Assembly: GCA_947476925.1 (NCBI GenBank)
Contig: CANJSF010000011.1
Location: 56,860-120,859 of the forward strand
Length of the DNA stretch: 64,000 nucleotides
Direction: 5' to 3'
DNA from: Rhodospirillaceae bacterium
GTDB taxonomy: Bacteria; Pseudomonadota; Alphaproteobacteria; Rhodospirillales; Rhodospirillaceae
The translations under genes and the position numbers were made by a program. The notes beneath the pieces were generated by a model, which was not told the origin of the DNA, searched no databases, and saw only the letters and a program-made list of their open reading frames with translations. Numbering within the stretch: position 1 is the stretch's first letter; each line of letters opens with the position of its first letter. Below are positions 52,323 through 61,756 of the stretch, one piece after another.

Positions 52323-54017
52323 TTAATTATCCACATTAACAAGCGGAACAAGCGAGCTCTTTTGCACTGCACTCAGGGTCGTGTGCGGCATGATGGCTTC
52401 AACATCCGCGTGAATATCGATCACGCAGACTTGACCGGATTTTAAACAACGTTCCAGGGCGGGCCAAAATTCTGCGGTCGCGCGCACGGTTTCACCGTGC
52501 CCGCCAAAGGACCTGGCCAAAGCGGCGAAGTCAGGGTTCACGAGGCTCGTTCCCATGACCCGGCCAGGGTAGCGCTTTTCCTGATGCATGCGGATCGAGC
52601 CTAAGCTCGCATTGTTGATCACCAGCACCACGATAGCCAAGCCGTACTGCTTGGCCGTAGCCAGTTCCATTGCCGACATCGAAAAGCAGCCGTCGCCCGC
52701 CAGTGCAATCACGGTGCGTTTAGGGAACATGGCTTTGGCGGCAATAGCGGCGGGCAGACCATAACCCATGGCACCGCTGGTGGGGCCGAGGTAGGTGCCA
52801 AACTGCCGATGCAAGAAGTAGCGGTGATGCCACGCGGTGTAGGTGCCCGCGCCGTTGGTGATGATGGCATCGGCAGGCAAGTGATCGGGCAGGTTCGAGA
52901 AGATCGCGGCTAGATCCACTGCTCCTGGTAAGTGGCGGGGCGCGATGAAGGTCTCAAAGTCCGCGTGCCCTTCGGCCTGCCATTCCGCCCAGGGCAAAAT
53001 TTTATCGGGCGGGCTCATTTCACGCGCAGCTTTGGCAAAGGGCGCCGGGTCGGACTCGATGGCCAGATCGGCTTGGAATACACGCCCGAGTTCGTCCACG
53101 CATGGGTAAATATGAATGAGCTTTTGGGCTGATCGCGGCGGTGCCATCAACGTGTAGCCCGAGGTCGTGTTATCATCGAGCCTCGCACCCACCGCCAAGA
53201 TCAGGTCGGCCTCTTTTACGCGCCGCGCCAAGCCGGGGTCGATGGCCAGCCCCATATCGCCCACGTAGCAGCGGTGCGCATTGTCAAAGCGGTCCTTGCG
53301 TCGCCACGCGGTGGCAACCGGCAAATCAAACTGCTCGGCAAAGTGGGTGATTTCGTCTCGGGCTCGGCTGGTCCATCCCGAGCCGCCGACGACCATCAGC
53401 GGGCGATGGGCGGCCAGCAGCAACTCCCTCAGCTTGGTCATGTCGTTGGGCGTGGGGCTCGCGTGCACGATGGCCTCGGGCGGAGAGTCCGCGACCGTCA
53501 CAATATCGGTTTGTATATCTTCGGGCAGAACCACCACCACCGGGCCGCGTCGCCCCAATTGAGCCGCTGCGAAGGCTTCGGCCACCGTGTCTGGAATCGC
53601 AGAAGGGTCCGTGATCTGCACGACCCACTTCGTGAAGGGGGCAAACACCTTCACGAAGTCCATCTCTTGGAAAGCCTCGCGGCCGAGGTGGGCTCGTTTG
53701 ACCTGGCCGACGAACAGGACCAAAGGCGTGGAGTCTTGGGTGGCGGTGTGAATGCCCACGGCGCCGTGCATGGCGCCCGGCCCCCGAGTCACAAACGCCA
53801 CGCCGGGTTTGCCGGCGAGTTTGCCGTACGCTTCGGCCATGTTGACCGCGCCCGCCTCGTGCCGGGTGGTGAACACGCGGATCTGCTGACGTTTGTCGTA
53901 CAGGGCATCCAGCGCGCCCAAAAAGCTCTCGCCGGGCACGCAGAACACGGTTTCAACGCTATGCAACAGCAAAGCATCGATCAGAACTTGCCCGCCGGTA
54001 CGCTTTTTTTGCGTCAT
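52323..54017 (-). CDS. Thiamine-diphosphate-dependent acetolactate-synthase-like enzyme
   Basis: A 564-residue ThDP enzyme of the AHAS/benzoylformate decarboxylase/oxalyl-CoA decarboxylase superfamily. The catalytic Glu is in CVPGESF (near 29). THREAGAVNMAEAYGK follows. The C-terminal ThDP/Mg motif is LAGDGCFSMSAMELATAKQ with the closing NN of VLVINNAS. ATAKQYGLAIVVLVINN fits the GDG-N25-NN pattern. It is not obviously the biosynthetic ilvB, since no small subunit follows. It is divergent from the nitrilase-like run, from which 100 bases separate it. Confidence 0.88.
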   Translation of the reverse strand: MTQKKRTGGQVLIDALLLHSVETVFCVPGESFLGALDALYDKRQQIRVFTTRHEAGAVNMAEAYGKLAGKPGVAFVTRGPGAMHGAVGIHTATQDSTPLVLFVGQVKRAHLGREAFQEMDFVKVFAPFTKWVVQITDPSAIPDTVAEAFAAAQLGRRGPVVVVLPEDIQTDIVTVADSPPEAIVHASPTPNDMTKLRELLLAAHRPLMVVGGSGWTSRARDEITHFAEQFDLPVATAWRRKDRFDNAHRCYVGDMGLAIDPGLARRVKEADLILAVGARLDDNTTSGYTLMAPPRSAQKLIHIYPCVDELGRVFQADLAIESDPAPFAKAAREMSPPDKILPWAEWQAEGHADFETFIAPRHLPGAVDLAAIFSNLPDHLPADAIITNGAGTYTAWHHRYFLHRQFGTYLGPTSGAMGYGLPAAIAAKAMFPKRTVIALAGDGCFSMSAMELATAKQYGLAIVVLVINNASLGSIRMHQEKRYPGRVMGTSLVNPDFAALARSFGGHGETVRATAEFWPALERCLKSGQVCVIDIHADVEAIMPHTTLSAVQKSSLVPLVNVDN

Positions 54018-54120
54018 GGACGCGATTTCCTGGAAACATGGACGAAGGAGGCCAGCCAAGATAGTTTTGCCCGAGCGCGAAACCTAGACCCAAACAGCAG
54101 CAGCTGAATTGACCCAAGAC

Positions 54121-55194
54121 ATGATCTCACCTTACGTCGCCGTCGCCTGCCAAATCTCGATGCGCCCTGTGTACAAAGGGGCCGATACGCCATTCCGCCC
54201 CGAATGCATTAAGGAAAACTTGGATCGGGTGTGCGCCATGGTCGAGCGGGCTGCCAAGGAGCACCAGGCCAAGCTGGCCGTCTTCCCCGAATTCTGCGTT
54301 CAAGGCTACGCGCTGCAGCGCTCGATTGCGGACTGGGAGCGGGCCGGCGTGCTGCTCCCCGGGCCTGAAACCGCGGCCATGGCCAAGGTCGCCCGCGCCA
54401 CCGGTGTCCATATTGCCGGCGCGGTGTACGAGCGCATACCGGATTTTCCTGGCCGCTATTTCATGAGCGGTTTTGTGGTATCGCCCGACGGCGCAACACC
54501 GGAAGATCAACTGAAATTGATCTATCGAAAAGTCTATGCCCTTACCCACAAAACCCGACCTGGCGATATGTACGATCAATATGTGGCAAAGTTTGGCCGC
54601 GCAGCACTGTTCCCAGTCATCGACACACCTTTGGGCAAAATTGGCTGCGCCGTGGCTGCCGACATCGCTTGGCCCGAAATTCCGCGCGCGTTGGCGATGC
54701 GTGGTGCAGAGCTGATCTTTAATCCGACAGCCGCAGCGCGGATTCCGGGGTATGCATCGGCCAGCGAAGCCGCCGATCAACCCTTGGCCTCAGCAATGCC
54801 GATGGTGCGCCGCATGCGTGCCTGGGAAAACGTTATGTACTTGGCCATGGCGAATATTGGACCGTTTTATGATGACGATGGCCGGGCCGGTTCTGAGCGT
54901 ATCCCCTCAGAGATCGTCGACTACCAGGGCCGCGTGATTGCCCGGGCCATTACCGAGGGCGAGACCATGGTTCCAGCGGTGATCGACATGGCAGCTCTAC
55001 GGACGTATCGCGCTCAACCAAAGTTGAATTTTCTGGCACAGCTTCAACCCCGCCTGCACGCCCAGGATTACGATGCGCTTCGCCTGTGCCCATTAAACGG
55101 CATGGCAACCCCTCACGCCGATGAGAAAGAAGCCGACGATTTTATCTCAGCCACATGGAAACGCATGGTGGCGACCGGAACGTTCCATGGATGA
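54121..55194 (+). CDS. Nitrilase-superfamily (C-N hydrolase) protein lacking the catalytic Cys
   Basis: A 357-residue nitrilase-fold protein. The Glu of the triad is in VFPEFCVQG (E57) and the Lys in IYRKVYAL (K137). The third residue should be a Cys two positions before Asp, in IC-x-D. Here the stretch is GKIGCAVAADIAWPE, with Ala179 at that place and a lone Cys176 nearby. Unless Cys176 serves, the protein should not hydrolyse by the standard mechanism. It is followed by an overlapping FAD-linked oxidase gene (ATGGATGA). The TTG at 54109 is an alternative start. Confidence 0.8.
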   Translation: MISPYVAVACQISMRPVYKGADTPFRPECIKENLDRVCAMVERAAKEHQAKLAVFPEFCVQGYALQRSIADWERAGVLLPGPETAAMAKVARATGVHIAGAVYERIPDFPGRYFMSGFVVSPDGATPEDQLKLIYRKVYALTHKTRPGDMYDQYVAKFGRAALFPVIDTPLGKIGCAVAADIAWPEIPRALAMRGAELIFNPTAAARIPGYASASEAADQPLASAMPMVRRMRAWENVMYLAMANIGPFYDDDGRAGSERIPSEIVDYQGRVIARAITEGETMVPAVIDMAALRTYRAQPKLNFLAQLQPRLHAQDYDALRLCPLNGMATPHADEKEADDFISATWKRMVATGTFHG

Positions 55195-56566
55195 GATTGC
55201 GCCGCTTGCGATGAGGATTCTTGAACCACTACGCACGTTGCTGGGCGAGCGGCTATCTCTGAATGCCGGTGTGCGCGATCAACACGGGCGAGGGGAGTCG
55301 TGGCATCCCACCGCTGCACCAGATGCGGTGGTCTATCCGCTCACGACCGACGAGGTAGCGGCGATCGTTAAGCTTTGCGCCGCGCACAAAGTGCCCATCG
55401 TGCCCTTTGGCGCGGGCACCTCGCTCGAAGGCCAAGTGAACGCCATTCATGGCGGTATCTGCATCGACCTATCGCGCATGACCAAAATTGTTGCCGTCAA
55501 TGCCGCCGACCTCGACTGCACAGTCGAAGCGGGAGTGATGCGTGCACAACTGAACACTCATTTGCGTGATCAGGGTTTGTTTTTCACGGTCGACCCCGGC
55601 GCCGAATGCACCATTGGTGGCATGGTCGCTACTCGTGCGTCTGGCACCAACGCGGTGCGCTACGGCACTATGCGCGAGGTTGTCCTGGGGCTGACGGTCG
55701 TGCTTCCTGATGGATGTGTCATTCACACGGGAGGCCGCGCGCGCAAGTCGGCGGCCGGGTACGATTTGACGCGGCTGATGGTAGGGTCCGAAGGCACGCT
55801 TGGCGTTGTGACCGAAGTGACTTTGCGCTTAGCGGCGATCCCCGAAGCCAGCGCCGCCGCCACAGTTGGATTTAAATCCATTGATGACGCCGTAAACGCC
55901 GTGATTGTCGTGATTCAATCCGGTATTCCAGTGGCGCGCATTGAACTGATGGACGAGGTCAGCGTTGATGCCGTGAACCGCTATTCCAAACTATCCTTGC
56001 CGTTACGGCCTAGCCTATTTCTGGAATTCCATGGCACGCAGGCCGGTGTCGCTGAGTACGCTGCTGCAGTAGGTCAGATCGCATCCGAGCATGGCGGCGA
56101 TAGCTTTCAGTGGGCCGACCAAGCCGAAGATCGAACCAAACTGTGGGAGGCGCGTCACAAAGCCTATTACGCGGGTTTGGCGCTACGTCCGGGTTCGAAA
56201 GGCTTGGTGACAGACGTGTGTGTGCCGATTTCGCGTCTTGCTGAGTGTATCGCCGCTACCAAAGTCGATTTAGCCAAAGCCTCGATGCCTGCGCCGCTTT
56301 TGGGGCATGTGGGCGATGGCAACTTCCATGTGTGTTTTATCATTGACCCCACCAAGCCCAATGAACTGCACGAGGCCGAGCACTTGCATGATCGTATGGT
56401 CGAACGCGCCCAGGCTATGGGCGGCACGTGTACGGGCGAACATGGCATTGGGCTGGGCAAGATCACGCACTTGCAGCGCGAAGCGGGCGCGGGCGTGGCA
56501 TTGATGAAAAGAATCAAACAGGCCATCGATCCACAAGGCATCATGAACCCCGGCAAGATGTTTTAG
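55187..56566 (+). CDS. FAD-linked oxidase, GlcD/D-lactate dehydrogenase-like
   Basis: A 459-residue FAD-binding oxidoreductase of the PCMH/vanillyl-alcohol-oxidase class. VPFGAGTSLEGQVNAIHGGICIDLSRM and GAECTIGGMVATRASGTNAVRYGTMRE form the FAD pocket. VGSEGTLGVVTEVTLRL follows. The C-terminal domain includes GHVGDGNFHVCFII and TCTGEHGIGLGK, typical of D-2-hydroxyacid dehydrogenases. The start ATG at 55187 overlaps the nitrilase-like gene by eight bases. The substrate is likely a D-2-hydroxy acid. Confidence 0.9.
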   Translation: MDEIAPLAMRILEPLRTLLGERLSLNAGVRDQHGRGESWHPTAAPDAVVYPLTTDEVAAIVKLCAAHKVPIVPFGAGTSLEGQVNAIHGGICIDLSRMTKIVAVNAADLDCTVEAGVMRAQLNTHLRDQGLFFTVDPGAECTIGGMVATRASGTNAVRYGTMREVVLGLTVVLPDGCVIHTGGRARKSAAGYDLTRLMVGSEGTLGVVTEVTLRLAAIPEASAAATVGFKSIDDAVNAVIVVIQSGIPVARIELMDEVSVDAVNRYSKLSLPLRPSLFLEFHGTQAGVAEYAAAVGQIASEHGGDSFQWADQAEDRTKLWEARHKAYYAGLALRPGSKGLVTDVCVPISRLAECIAATKVDLAKASMPAPLLGHVGDGNFHVCFIIDPTKPNELHEAEHLHDRMVERAQAMGGTCTGEHGIGLGKITHLQREAGAGVALMKRIKQAIDPQGIMNPGKMF

Positions 56567-56569
56567 AGC

Positions 56570-57556
56570 ATGAGCATTCGCAAAATTTGTCTCGTCGGAC
56601 CAGGTGCCATTGGCGGCATGATGGCCGTGCATATGCTGCGCGCGGGCTACGACGTCAGTACGCTGGCGCGCCCAGCCAAAGCCGCTGAGATCAGGCGGAA
56701 AGGGCTCACGCTAAAAGATGGCGGTCAGACCTACGTCGGCCAACCGAAAGCGGCGTCGGATCCGCGTGAGTTGGGACCACAGGACTTAGTCGTCGTCACC
56801 GTTAAAGCAGCAGGGTTGCCCTGGGCGATCGAACATCTTGCGGCGCTATCGACATCGACCACGCCATGGGTTTTCGTGATGAACGGTGTACCGTGGTGGT
56901 TCTTCGATGGCTTTGGGGGGGTGCTCAACGGCAAAGCCCTGACGACCATCGACCCCGATGGTTCTTTGCCACGCGCCATCCCAGCGCCTCGCGTGATTTG
57001 GGGGGTCATCAATTGCAATGTGTCCATCGAGCCCGACGGTACGCTGAGCCATGTTCATTCAAACCACCTGCAGCTCGGTCGGCCAGATAGTTTGCTAAGT
57101 GGATTGGCAGATGTCGGCGAGGTTTTTCGTGCGGCTGGCTATAACACCGACGTCACAGCCGAGATCCGGCAGGCCATTTGGTCGAAGCTGCTTGTGAACA
57201 TGACGTTCAATCCGATCAGTGTGCTCACGATGGCGACAACAAACCTGATGCTGGGCGATCCGCTGGTCCGCGAACTTGCCATCAAAGCACTCGACGAGGG
57301 CCGCGCCGTAGGGGCCGCCTTGGGCTTGGCAGGTGGTCCCACAGGAGCAGAGCGGTTTGCGGGTGCAGGGTCGGGTGGTGTGCGGGCCAAAACCTCAATG
57401 CTGGCAGATATCGAGCGCGGGCGGTCGTTGGAAATCGGGCCGTTGGTCGGCGCAGTCGTTGAGATTGCAGACCTGGTTGGCGTTTCTGTTCCGTTTACCA
57501 AAGCCATCTACGGTTTGATCCGCTTACGTACGCAAACCATAGCGCGCGAAGGCTGA
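56570..57556 (+). CDS. Ketopantoate reductase-like protein (ApbA/PanE family)
   Basis: A 328-residue NADPH-dependent reductase. The nucleotide-binding motif is CLVGPGAIGGMMAVHML. The catalytic Lys and Asn typical of the family fall in VTVKAAGLPW and WSKLLVNMTFNPIS. PanE reduces 2-dehydropantoate in coenzyme A synthesis, but members with other 2-oxo acid substrates are common. Three bases separate it from the FAD oxidase gene, so it may act on the same hydroxy/oxo acid. Confidence 0.85.
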   Translation: MSIRKICLVGPGAIGGMMAVHMLRAGYDVSTLARPAKAAEIRRKGLTLKDGGQTYVGQPKAASDPRELGPQDLVVVTVKAAGLPWAIEHLAALSTSTTPWVFVMNGVPWWFFDGFGGVLNGKALTTIDPDGSLPRAIPAPRVIWGVINCNVSIEPDGTLSHVHSNHLQLGRPDSLLSGLADVGEVFRAAGYNTDVTAEIRQAIWSKLLVNMTFNPISVLTMATTNLMLGDPLVRELAIKALDEGRAVGAALGLAGGPTGAERFAGAGSGGVRAKTSMLADIERGRSLEIGPLVGAVVEIADLVGVSVPFTKAIYGLIRLRTQTIAREG

Positions 57557-57584
57557 TGTTCAGGTACAATCATTTTAATCATTC

Positions 57585-60113
57585 ATGACTGTGTCGATGC
57601 CTGACGCCATTTCCGATCGCCGACTTCAACCTGCCGTCGACGCCATTGCTTCAGGCCGCGTACGGCTGCTGTCGATTGACGTCTTTGATACGCTGCTGTG
57701 GCGTAAAGTGCCCGAGCCGAAAGACGTGTTTCTTCTGCTTGGCCGCCAACTGACTGAGGCTGGAAAGCTAGCGCGCCATATCTCGCCCGTGATGTTTGCT
57801 GAACTGAGGACGCGCGCCGAGCAAACCGCTCGCGAACGACGCGAGGCCGCCACGGGTTCACGCGAAATTACGCTGTCTGATATATACGCTCAACTACCTG
57901 AATTTCTGTTCGCGACAGGCTTTGCTTCAGCCGATGGCGCTGCCGCCGAACTGGCGTGCGAAATCGCGCTCATGACTTCAGATCACGATATGATGGCGCT
58001 CATTGAGACCGCCAGAGCAAAAGGGATCAAGGTCTGGCTGATCTCAGATACCTATTTTTCAAGCGCCAACATTGCTGCATTTATGGCGCGCTCACGCTGG
58101 GCGGGCTTAGGCCCAATTGATCGGCTCGTCACTTCGTGCGAGGCGGGGCGGCCAAAATGGCGCGATCTGTTTGATCACTTGTTGCAGGATGCGAACGTTA
58201 AGCCCGGCGAATGGCTGCATATCGGCGACAACGTCGATGCTGATGTGGTCCCCTGCGCTCGGCTGGGGATTGCGCATATTCATTACGACAAATGGGTTTT
58301 CTCGGCCCGAGTCAAAGCGCATGAATTTCCAACAGCACTCGCGGAAAGATACGCCAGTCTAGGCGCGCGCGGCGACTTTGGTCTGAGCGGCTTGCGTTCG
58401 CGTCTTCATCATCGCGTGCCCGGGAATCTACCTGCAGCGCATCAGTTTTTCTGGGCATATGGCGCTTCGGTGATGGCACCGCTGTTCGCAGCCTTCGCCC
58501 GATGGGTAGTGCAGTCGGCACACATTGCGAAGTCCGAGGCTGTTTATGGATTGATGCGCGAGGGACGCTTTCTAAAACGTGTTGTCGATGTCACATCTCA
58601 ACAGTTGGGCGTGCCTTGTAACTTTCAAGAATTGTGGCTGTCGCGCCGCGCCGTGATTCGCGCAGGCATCTATCCCGGTGAACATGACTTGGTCGGCGAA
58701 TTCGTCTTGGCTGCGCCCGGGCGCAGCACCAACGAAATTTTGGCAAACATCGGTTTGACACGCGAAGACCTAGGCGCAGTGTCGCCCGAGCTTGCACAAT
58801 TCGACGCTACTCAGCCCGATGCGTTCGTCAAAATGATCAGTGCAGTCATGATGAACGCCTCGTTACGAGACAAAATTGGCGCGAAGTCTGCAGGCCTTAG
58901 ACCGGGCTTGATGAAGGGCCTTGCCAAATCAATCCCTTTTTCCAAACGCCCGCGGATGATGTTGGTTGACCTTGGTTATACCGCAACTATTCAGGCAATT
59001 TTGCAACGCATTCTTGCTCATGAAGGCGTCGATCTTGAGATGTCCGGCCTTTACTTCGCGTTGAGTGATAAAGCAATGATCAACATCCTCGGCGGCGTGA
59101 ATTTGCAATCTTATCTCGCTCCAGATGGCTTCGATTCTGAGGCGGCCCGCGTTCTCACACGTACACCCGATGTGCTTGAGCATGCGTGTATGTGTGATGA
59201 AGGATCGTTGATTGGCTTTGATGCTGCGGGCAACATTGAACTGCTGCCCAATCGGCGATCTGAGAAGCAACTCGCCGAAATGCACGCCATGCAAGACGGC
59301 ATTGTTGCGGGCGTTCGCGCGATCAACACTCTCCTAGGCTCGCTCGATGCCACTCCAGCCGTTGGCAACGATGATCTCGCGCGCCAAGTCGCCAGTATTG
59401 CAGCCAACGCCATGCTGTATCCGACAATTGATGAAGCCAAACACATCGGATCATGGCGGCACGAAGCGAAAGTCGATGCCATGCCGACGATGTCGTTTTC
59501 GGGCACAACGTTTGATTTCTCGCGCCTCGAATACGGTGGTTGGGTGGCTTTGCAATCTGCCACGCGCGATCAAATTTATTGGCCGGGCGCTGCATTTCAC
59601 ATTGCAGACACCAGCGTAGGTGAAGCCTATGCCAATGGCGTGCGCAACGCATTCTCAGCGCAGCAGTTGCTGTCAAACCCTTTACTCGGTGGCATTTCGA
59701 TCTGCCCAGATTTAGGCGCTGGCTACGACGTGCGGCGCGAAGGAAAATTGGCAATGAACGTCAATGTTTTTGGGCGGGGGTTTTTCGGCACGACGATTAA
59801 AAGTATGGGGCCAGAGGCCTATCAGAAGCTGCGTATGGTTTGGCCCGCCGCACGCGCCGTCATTCAAATCGATCGGCTAACACTGACAGTCACGAGCGAG
59901 AGCGGCGTGCGACACGTCGACCTTATGGCGCAGCCGGTGAGCCAGATAACCTGGCAGGGAACGAAGCCTCTCGACGGTGGCGCGGTCATCGCGCCATCTC
60001 AAGCTGTCACCATTCTGGATGTCGAATCCTTCGCTCCGCCAGTGCCCCATAGCCTCGACCTTGAACTGCGATTCAAGTATCTACAGCTCGACTCGATATT
60101 GAACGCAGGGTGA
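57585..60113 (+). CDS. Large HAD-superfamily protein (COG5610-like) of a glycan cluster
   Basis: An 842-residue protein. The N-terminal 240 residues are a HAD phosphatase-like domain: SIDVFDTLLWR (D32, D35), VWLISDTYFSS (motif II), GRPKW (motif III Lys) and HIGDNVDADVVPCARLGI (motif IV). The rest (about 245-842) has no family I know. It begins with a helical part (HQFFWAYGASVMAPLFAAFARW) and includes LYFALSDKAMINIL and a long Ala/Val-rich C-terminal half with beta-rich stretches. HAD proteins of the COG5610 type sit in surface polysaccharide clusters, as here. It is followed in TGATG overlap by GT2. Confidence 0.8.
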   Translation: MTVSMPDAISDRRLQPAVDAIASGRVRLLSIDVFDTLLWRKVPEPKDVFLLLGRQLTEAGKLARHISPVMFAELRTRAEQTARERREAATGSREITLSDIYAQLPEFLFATGFASADGAAAELACEIALMTSDHDMMALIETARAKGIKVWLISDTYFSSANIAAFMARSRWAGLGPIDRLVTSCEAGRPKWRDLFDHLLQDANVKPGEWLHIGDNVDADVVPCARLGIAHIHYDKWVFSARVKAHEFPTALAERYASLGARGDFGLSGLRSRLHHRVPGNLPAAHQFFWAYGASVMAPLFAAFARWVVQSAHIAKSEAVYGLMREGRFLKRVVDVTSQQLGVPCNFQELWLSRRAVIRAGIYPGEHDLVGEFVLAAPGRSTNEILANIGLTREDLGAVSPELAQFDATQPDAFVKMISAVMMNASLRDKIGAKSAGLRPGLMKGLAKSIPFSKRPRMMLVDLGYTATIQAILQRILAHEGVDLEMSGLYFALSDKAMINILGGVNLQSYLAPDGFDSEAARVLTRTPDVLEHACMCDEGSLIGFDAAGNIELLPNRRSEKQLAEMHAMQDGIVAGVRAINTLLGSLDATPAVGNDDLARQVASIAANAMLYPTIDEAKHIGSWRHEAKVDAMPTMSFSGTTFDFSRLEYGGWVALQSATRDQIYWPGAAFHIADTSVGEAYANGVRNAFSAQQLLSNPLLGGISICPDLGAGYDVRREGKLAMNVNVFGRGFFGTTIKSMGPEAYQKLRMVWPAARAVIQIDRLTLTVTSESGVRHVDLMAQPVSQITWQGTKPLDGGAVIAPSQAVTILDVESFAPPVPHSLDLELRFKYLQLDSILNAG

Positions 60114-61012
60114 TGGATATGTCCGAAGCCACGGCGAGCGGCCGCCTTTGTATGGTGACAACCAACTTCAACTACGGCGACTACCTCGAAGATTGCGTGC
60201 GTTCCATCATCAACAGCAAGGGGTTCGAGCGCGTCGACTATGTGATGATGGACGGCGGCTCGACCGATGGTTCGCTGGATGTCATCAAAAAGTATGCGTC
60301 TGCGTTTAAGCATTCGCAAAGTGGCCGCGACGAGGGCATGTATCATGCCATCGCAGAAGGGTTTAAAAAATCCGACGCACCTTATATGGGCTGGCTGAAT
60401 TCAGATGATCAGCTCGCGCCATGGACCATTCAAACGGTTCTGGACATCTTCGACCAGTTGCCTGAAGTAAAATGGATCACGTCGCGTTATCCGTTACAGG
60501 CACGAAAAGATGGCGTGGTGATCAAATCCGATTTTTTGCCTGGCGTTGACAATTGGGGGTTTTTTAACGGCGAGCACATCAAGTCGTCGGGTCTGCCGAC
60601 ATCAGGTTGGATTGTGCAAGACTGCACATTCTGGCGGCGCGAACTGTGGGACGCCGTAGGGGCGGATTTTGATCACACGCTCAAACTGGCCGGTGACTTT
60701 GAGTTGTGGGCGCGTTTCATCCAAAAAACCGACCTTTATGTCGTCAACGTGCCCTTCGGCATCTATCGTTTTCATGGTGCCAATAAAGCCGTGGCAGGGC
60801 GCGAGGCTTACCGCGACGAATGCGTGCGCGTGCTTAATCGCTACACGCCGGTTGTACCTGAAAATCTCGAGCGGCTGGGTCAACGCGTGGTTGCCAAACA
60901 TTTGAAAGCACTCGGCATGGGGCATCTCGTTGATCCAACATGGGGCCCGCCGCTCAAAACCATCGCCTTTAGTCATGGCGATGGTCGCTACTGCGTGGCC
61001 GAAGTGCCTTAG
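60113..61012 (+). CDS. GT2-family glycosyltransferase
   Basis: A 299-residue GT-A glycosyltransferase. VTTNFNYGDYLEDCVRSII starts the nucleotide-binding half. MDGGSTDGSLDVIKKYA and MGWLNSDDQLAPW contain the DxD-type metal site. WIVQDCTFWRRELWDAVGA follows, with DFELWARFI the acid region. It probably adds a sugar to a surface glycan. It overlaps the HAD gene in TGATG. The next gene begins after 96 bases, so the coupling is looser there. Confidence 0.92.
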   Translation: MDMSEATASGRLCMVTTNFNYGDYLEDCVRSIINSKGFERVDYVMMDGGSTDGSLDVIKKYASAFKHSQSGRDEGMYHAIAEGFKKSDAPYMGWLNSDDQLAPWTIQTVLDIFDQLPEVKWITSRYPLQARKDGVVIKSDFLPGVDNWGFFNGEHIKSSGLPTSGWIVQDCTFWRRELWDAVGADFDHTLKLAGDFELWARFIQKTDLYVVNVPFGIYRFHGANKAVAGREAYRDECVRVLNRYTPVVPENLERLGQRVVAKHLKALGMGHLVDPTWGPPLKTIAFSHGDGRYCVAEVP

Positions 61013-61108
61013 GTCAATTTGGCTATTCCTGCGTGCCGCAAACAGATTGGCACGCGCGCGCCAAATGCGTAGGGTGATGCCGTCCAACCCGCGCATCCGG
61101 CAGTTACG

Positions 61109-61756
61109 ATGGAAACACCCCGCCAATTCTTCAGTCTGAACGATCTCGATCGGAAATTAGAGCCCTATGTCGATTTCGACGGAGGCACCATTTTCGAGGC
61201 GGGGGCCAATGACGGCGTCAACCAAAGCAACAGCCTTTACTTTGAGCGCTACCGTGGCTGGCGGTCGATCCTCGTGGAGCCGATTCCAAAGCGGTATTTT
61301 GAGTGCGTGGTAAATCGCCCCGACGCGCTTGTTGAATGGGGCGCGCTGGTGCCGCCCGAACGCAAGGGCGAGTTCATGAACCTCACTTACTGCAATCTCA
61401 TGACAGTCACACGCAACTCGGCCGAGACGCGAGAGTGGGAAGACGATCATATCGTGAAGGGGATTGCGCATCTACGTGGCGAAAAACTCGAGAATTTTCA
61501 GGCACGAGGCAATACGATCAGCGCCGTCCTTGATAAGCATCGCATCACACATGTCGACGTCATGTCGCTCGACATCGAAGGCTACGAGATTCCTGCGCTC
61601 CAGGGCGTTGATTGGACGCGGCACCGACCGACTTGGCTATTAATTGAAGTTCGCAACGAGCCCGCCATGGATGAGTACCTTGCGCCCCACTACGAGCGGA
61701 TCGCGAAACTCTCTCACCACGACATCCTCTATCGGGTGCGCCAGCCCGTTGGTTAG
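61109..61756 (+). CDS. FkbM-family methyltransferase
   Basis: A 215-residue class I SAM methyltransferase. GGTIFEAGANDGVNQSNSLYF is motif I of the FkbM group. ILVEPIPKRYFECV carries the second acidic strand. HVDVMSLDIEGYEIPALQGVDW is the diagnostic central motif. Members methylate hydroxyl groups of sugars or lipids. Here it probably acts on the glycan made by the neighbours. It ends four bases past the stop of the convergent methyltransferase gene. Confidence 0.9.
   Translation: METPRQFFSLNDLDRKLEPYVDFDGGTIFEAGANDGVNQSNSLYFERYRGWRSILVEPIPKRYFECVVNRPDALVEWGALVPPERKGEFMNLTYCNLMTVTRNSAETREWEDDHIVKGIAHLRGEKLENFQARGNTISAVLDKHRITHVDVMSLDIEGYEIPALQGVDWTRHRPTWLLIEVRNEPAMDEYLAPHYERIAKLSHHDILYRVRQPVG

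Noticed and set aside
53274..54107. Plus-strand ORF of 277 codons
   Set aside because: Antisense to the ThDP enzyme gene; Gly/Arg/His-rich translation without any fold.
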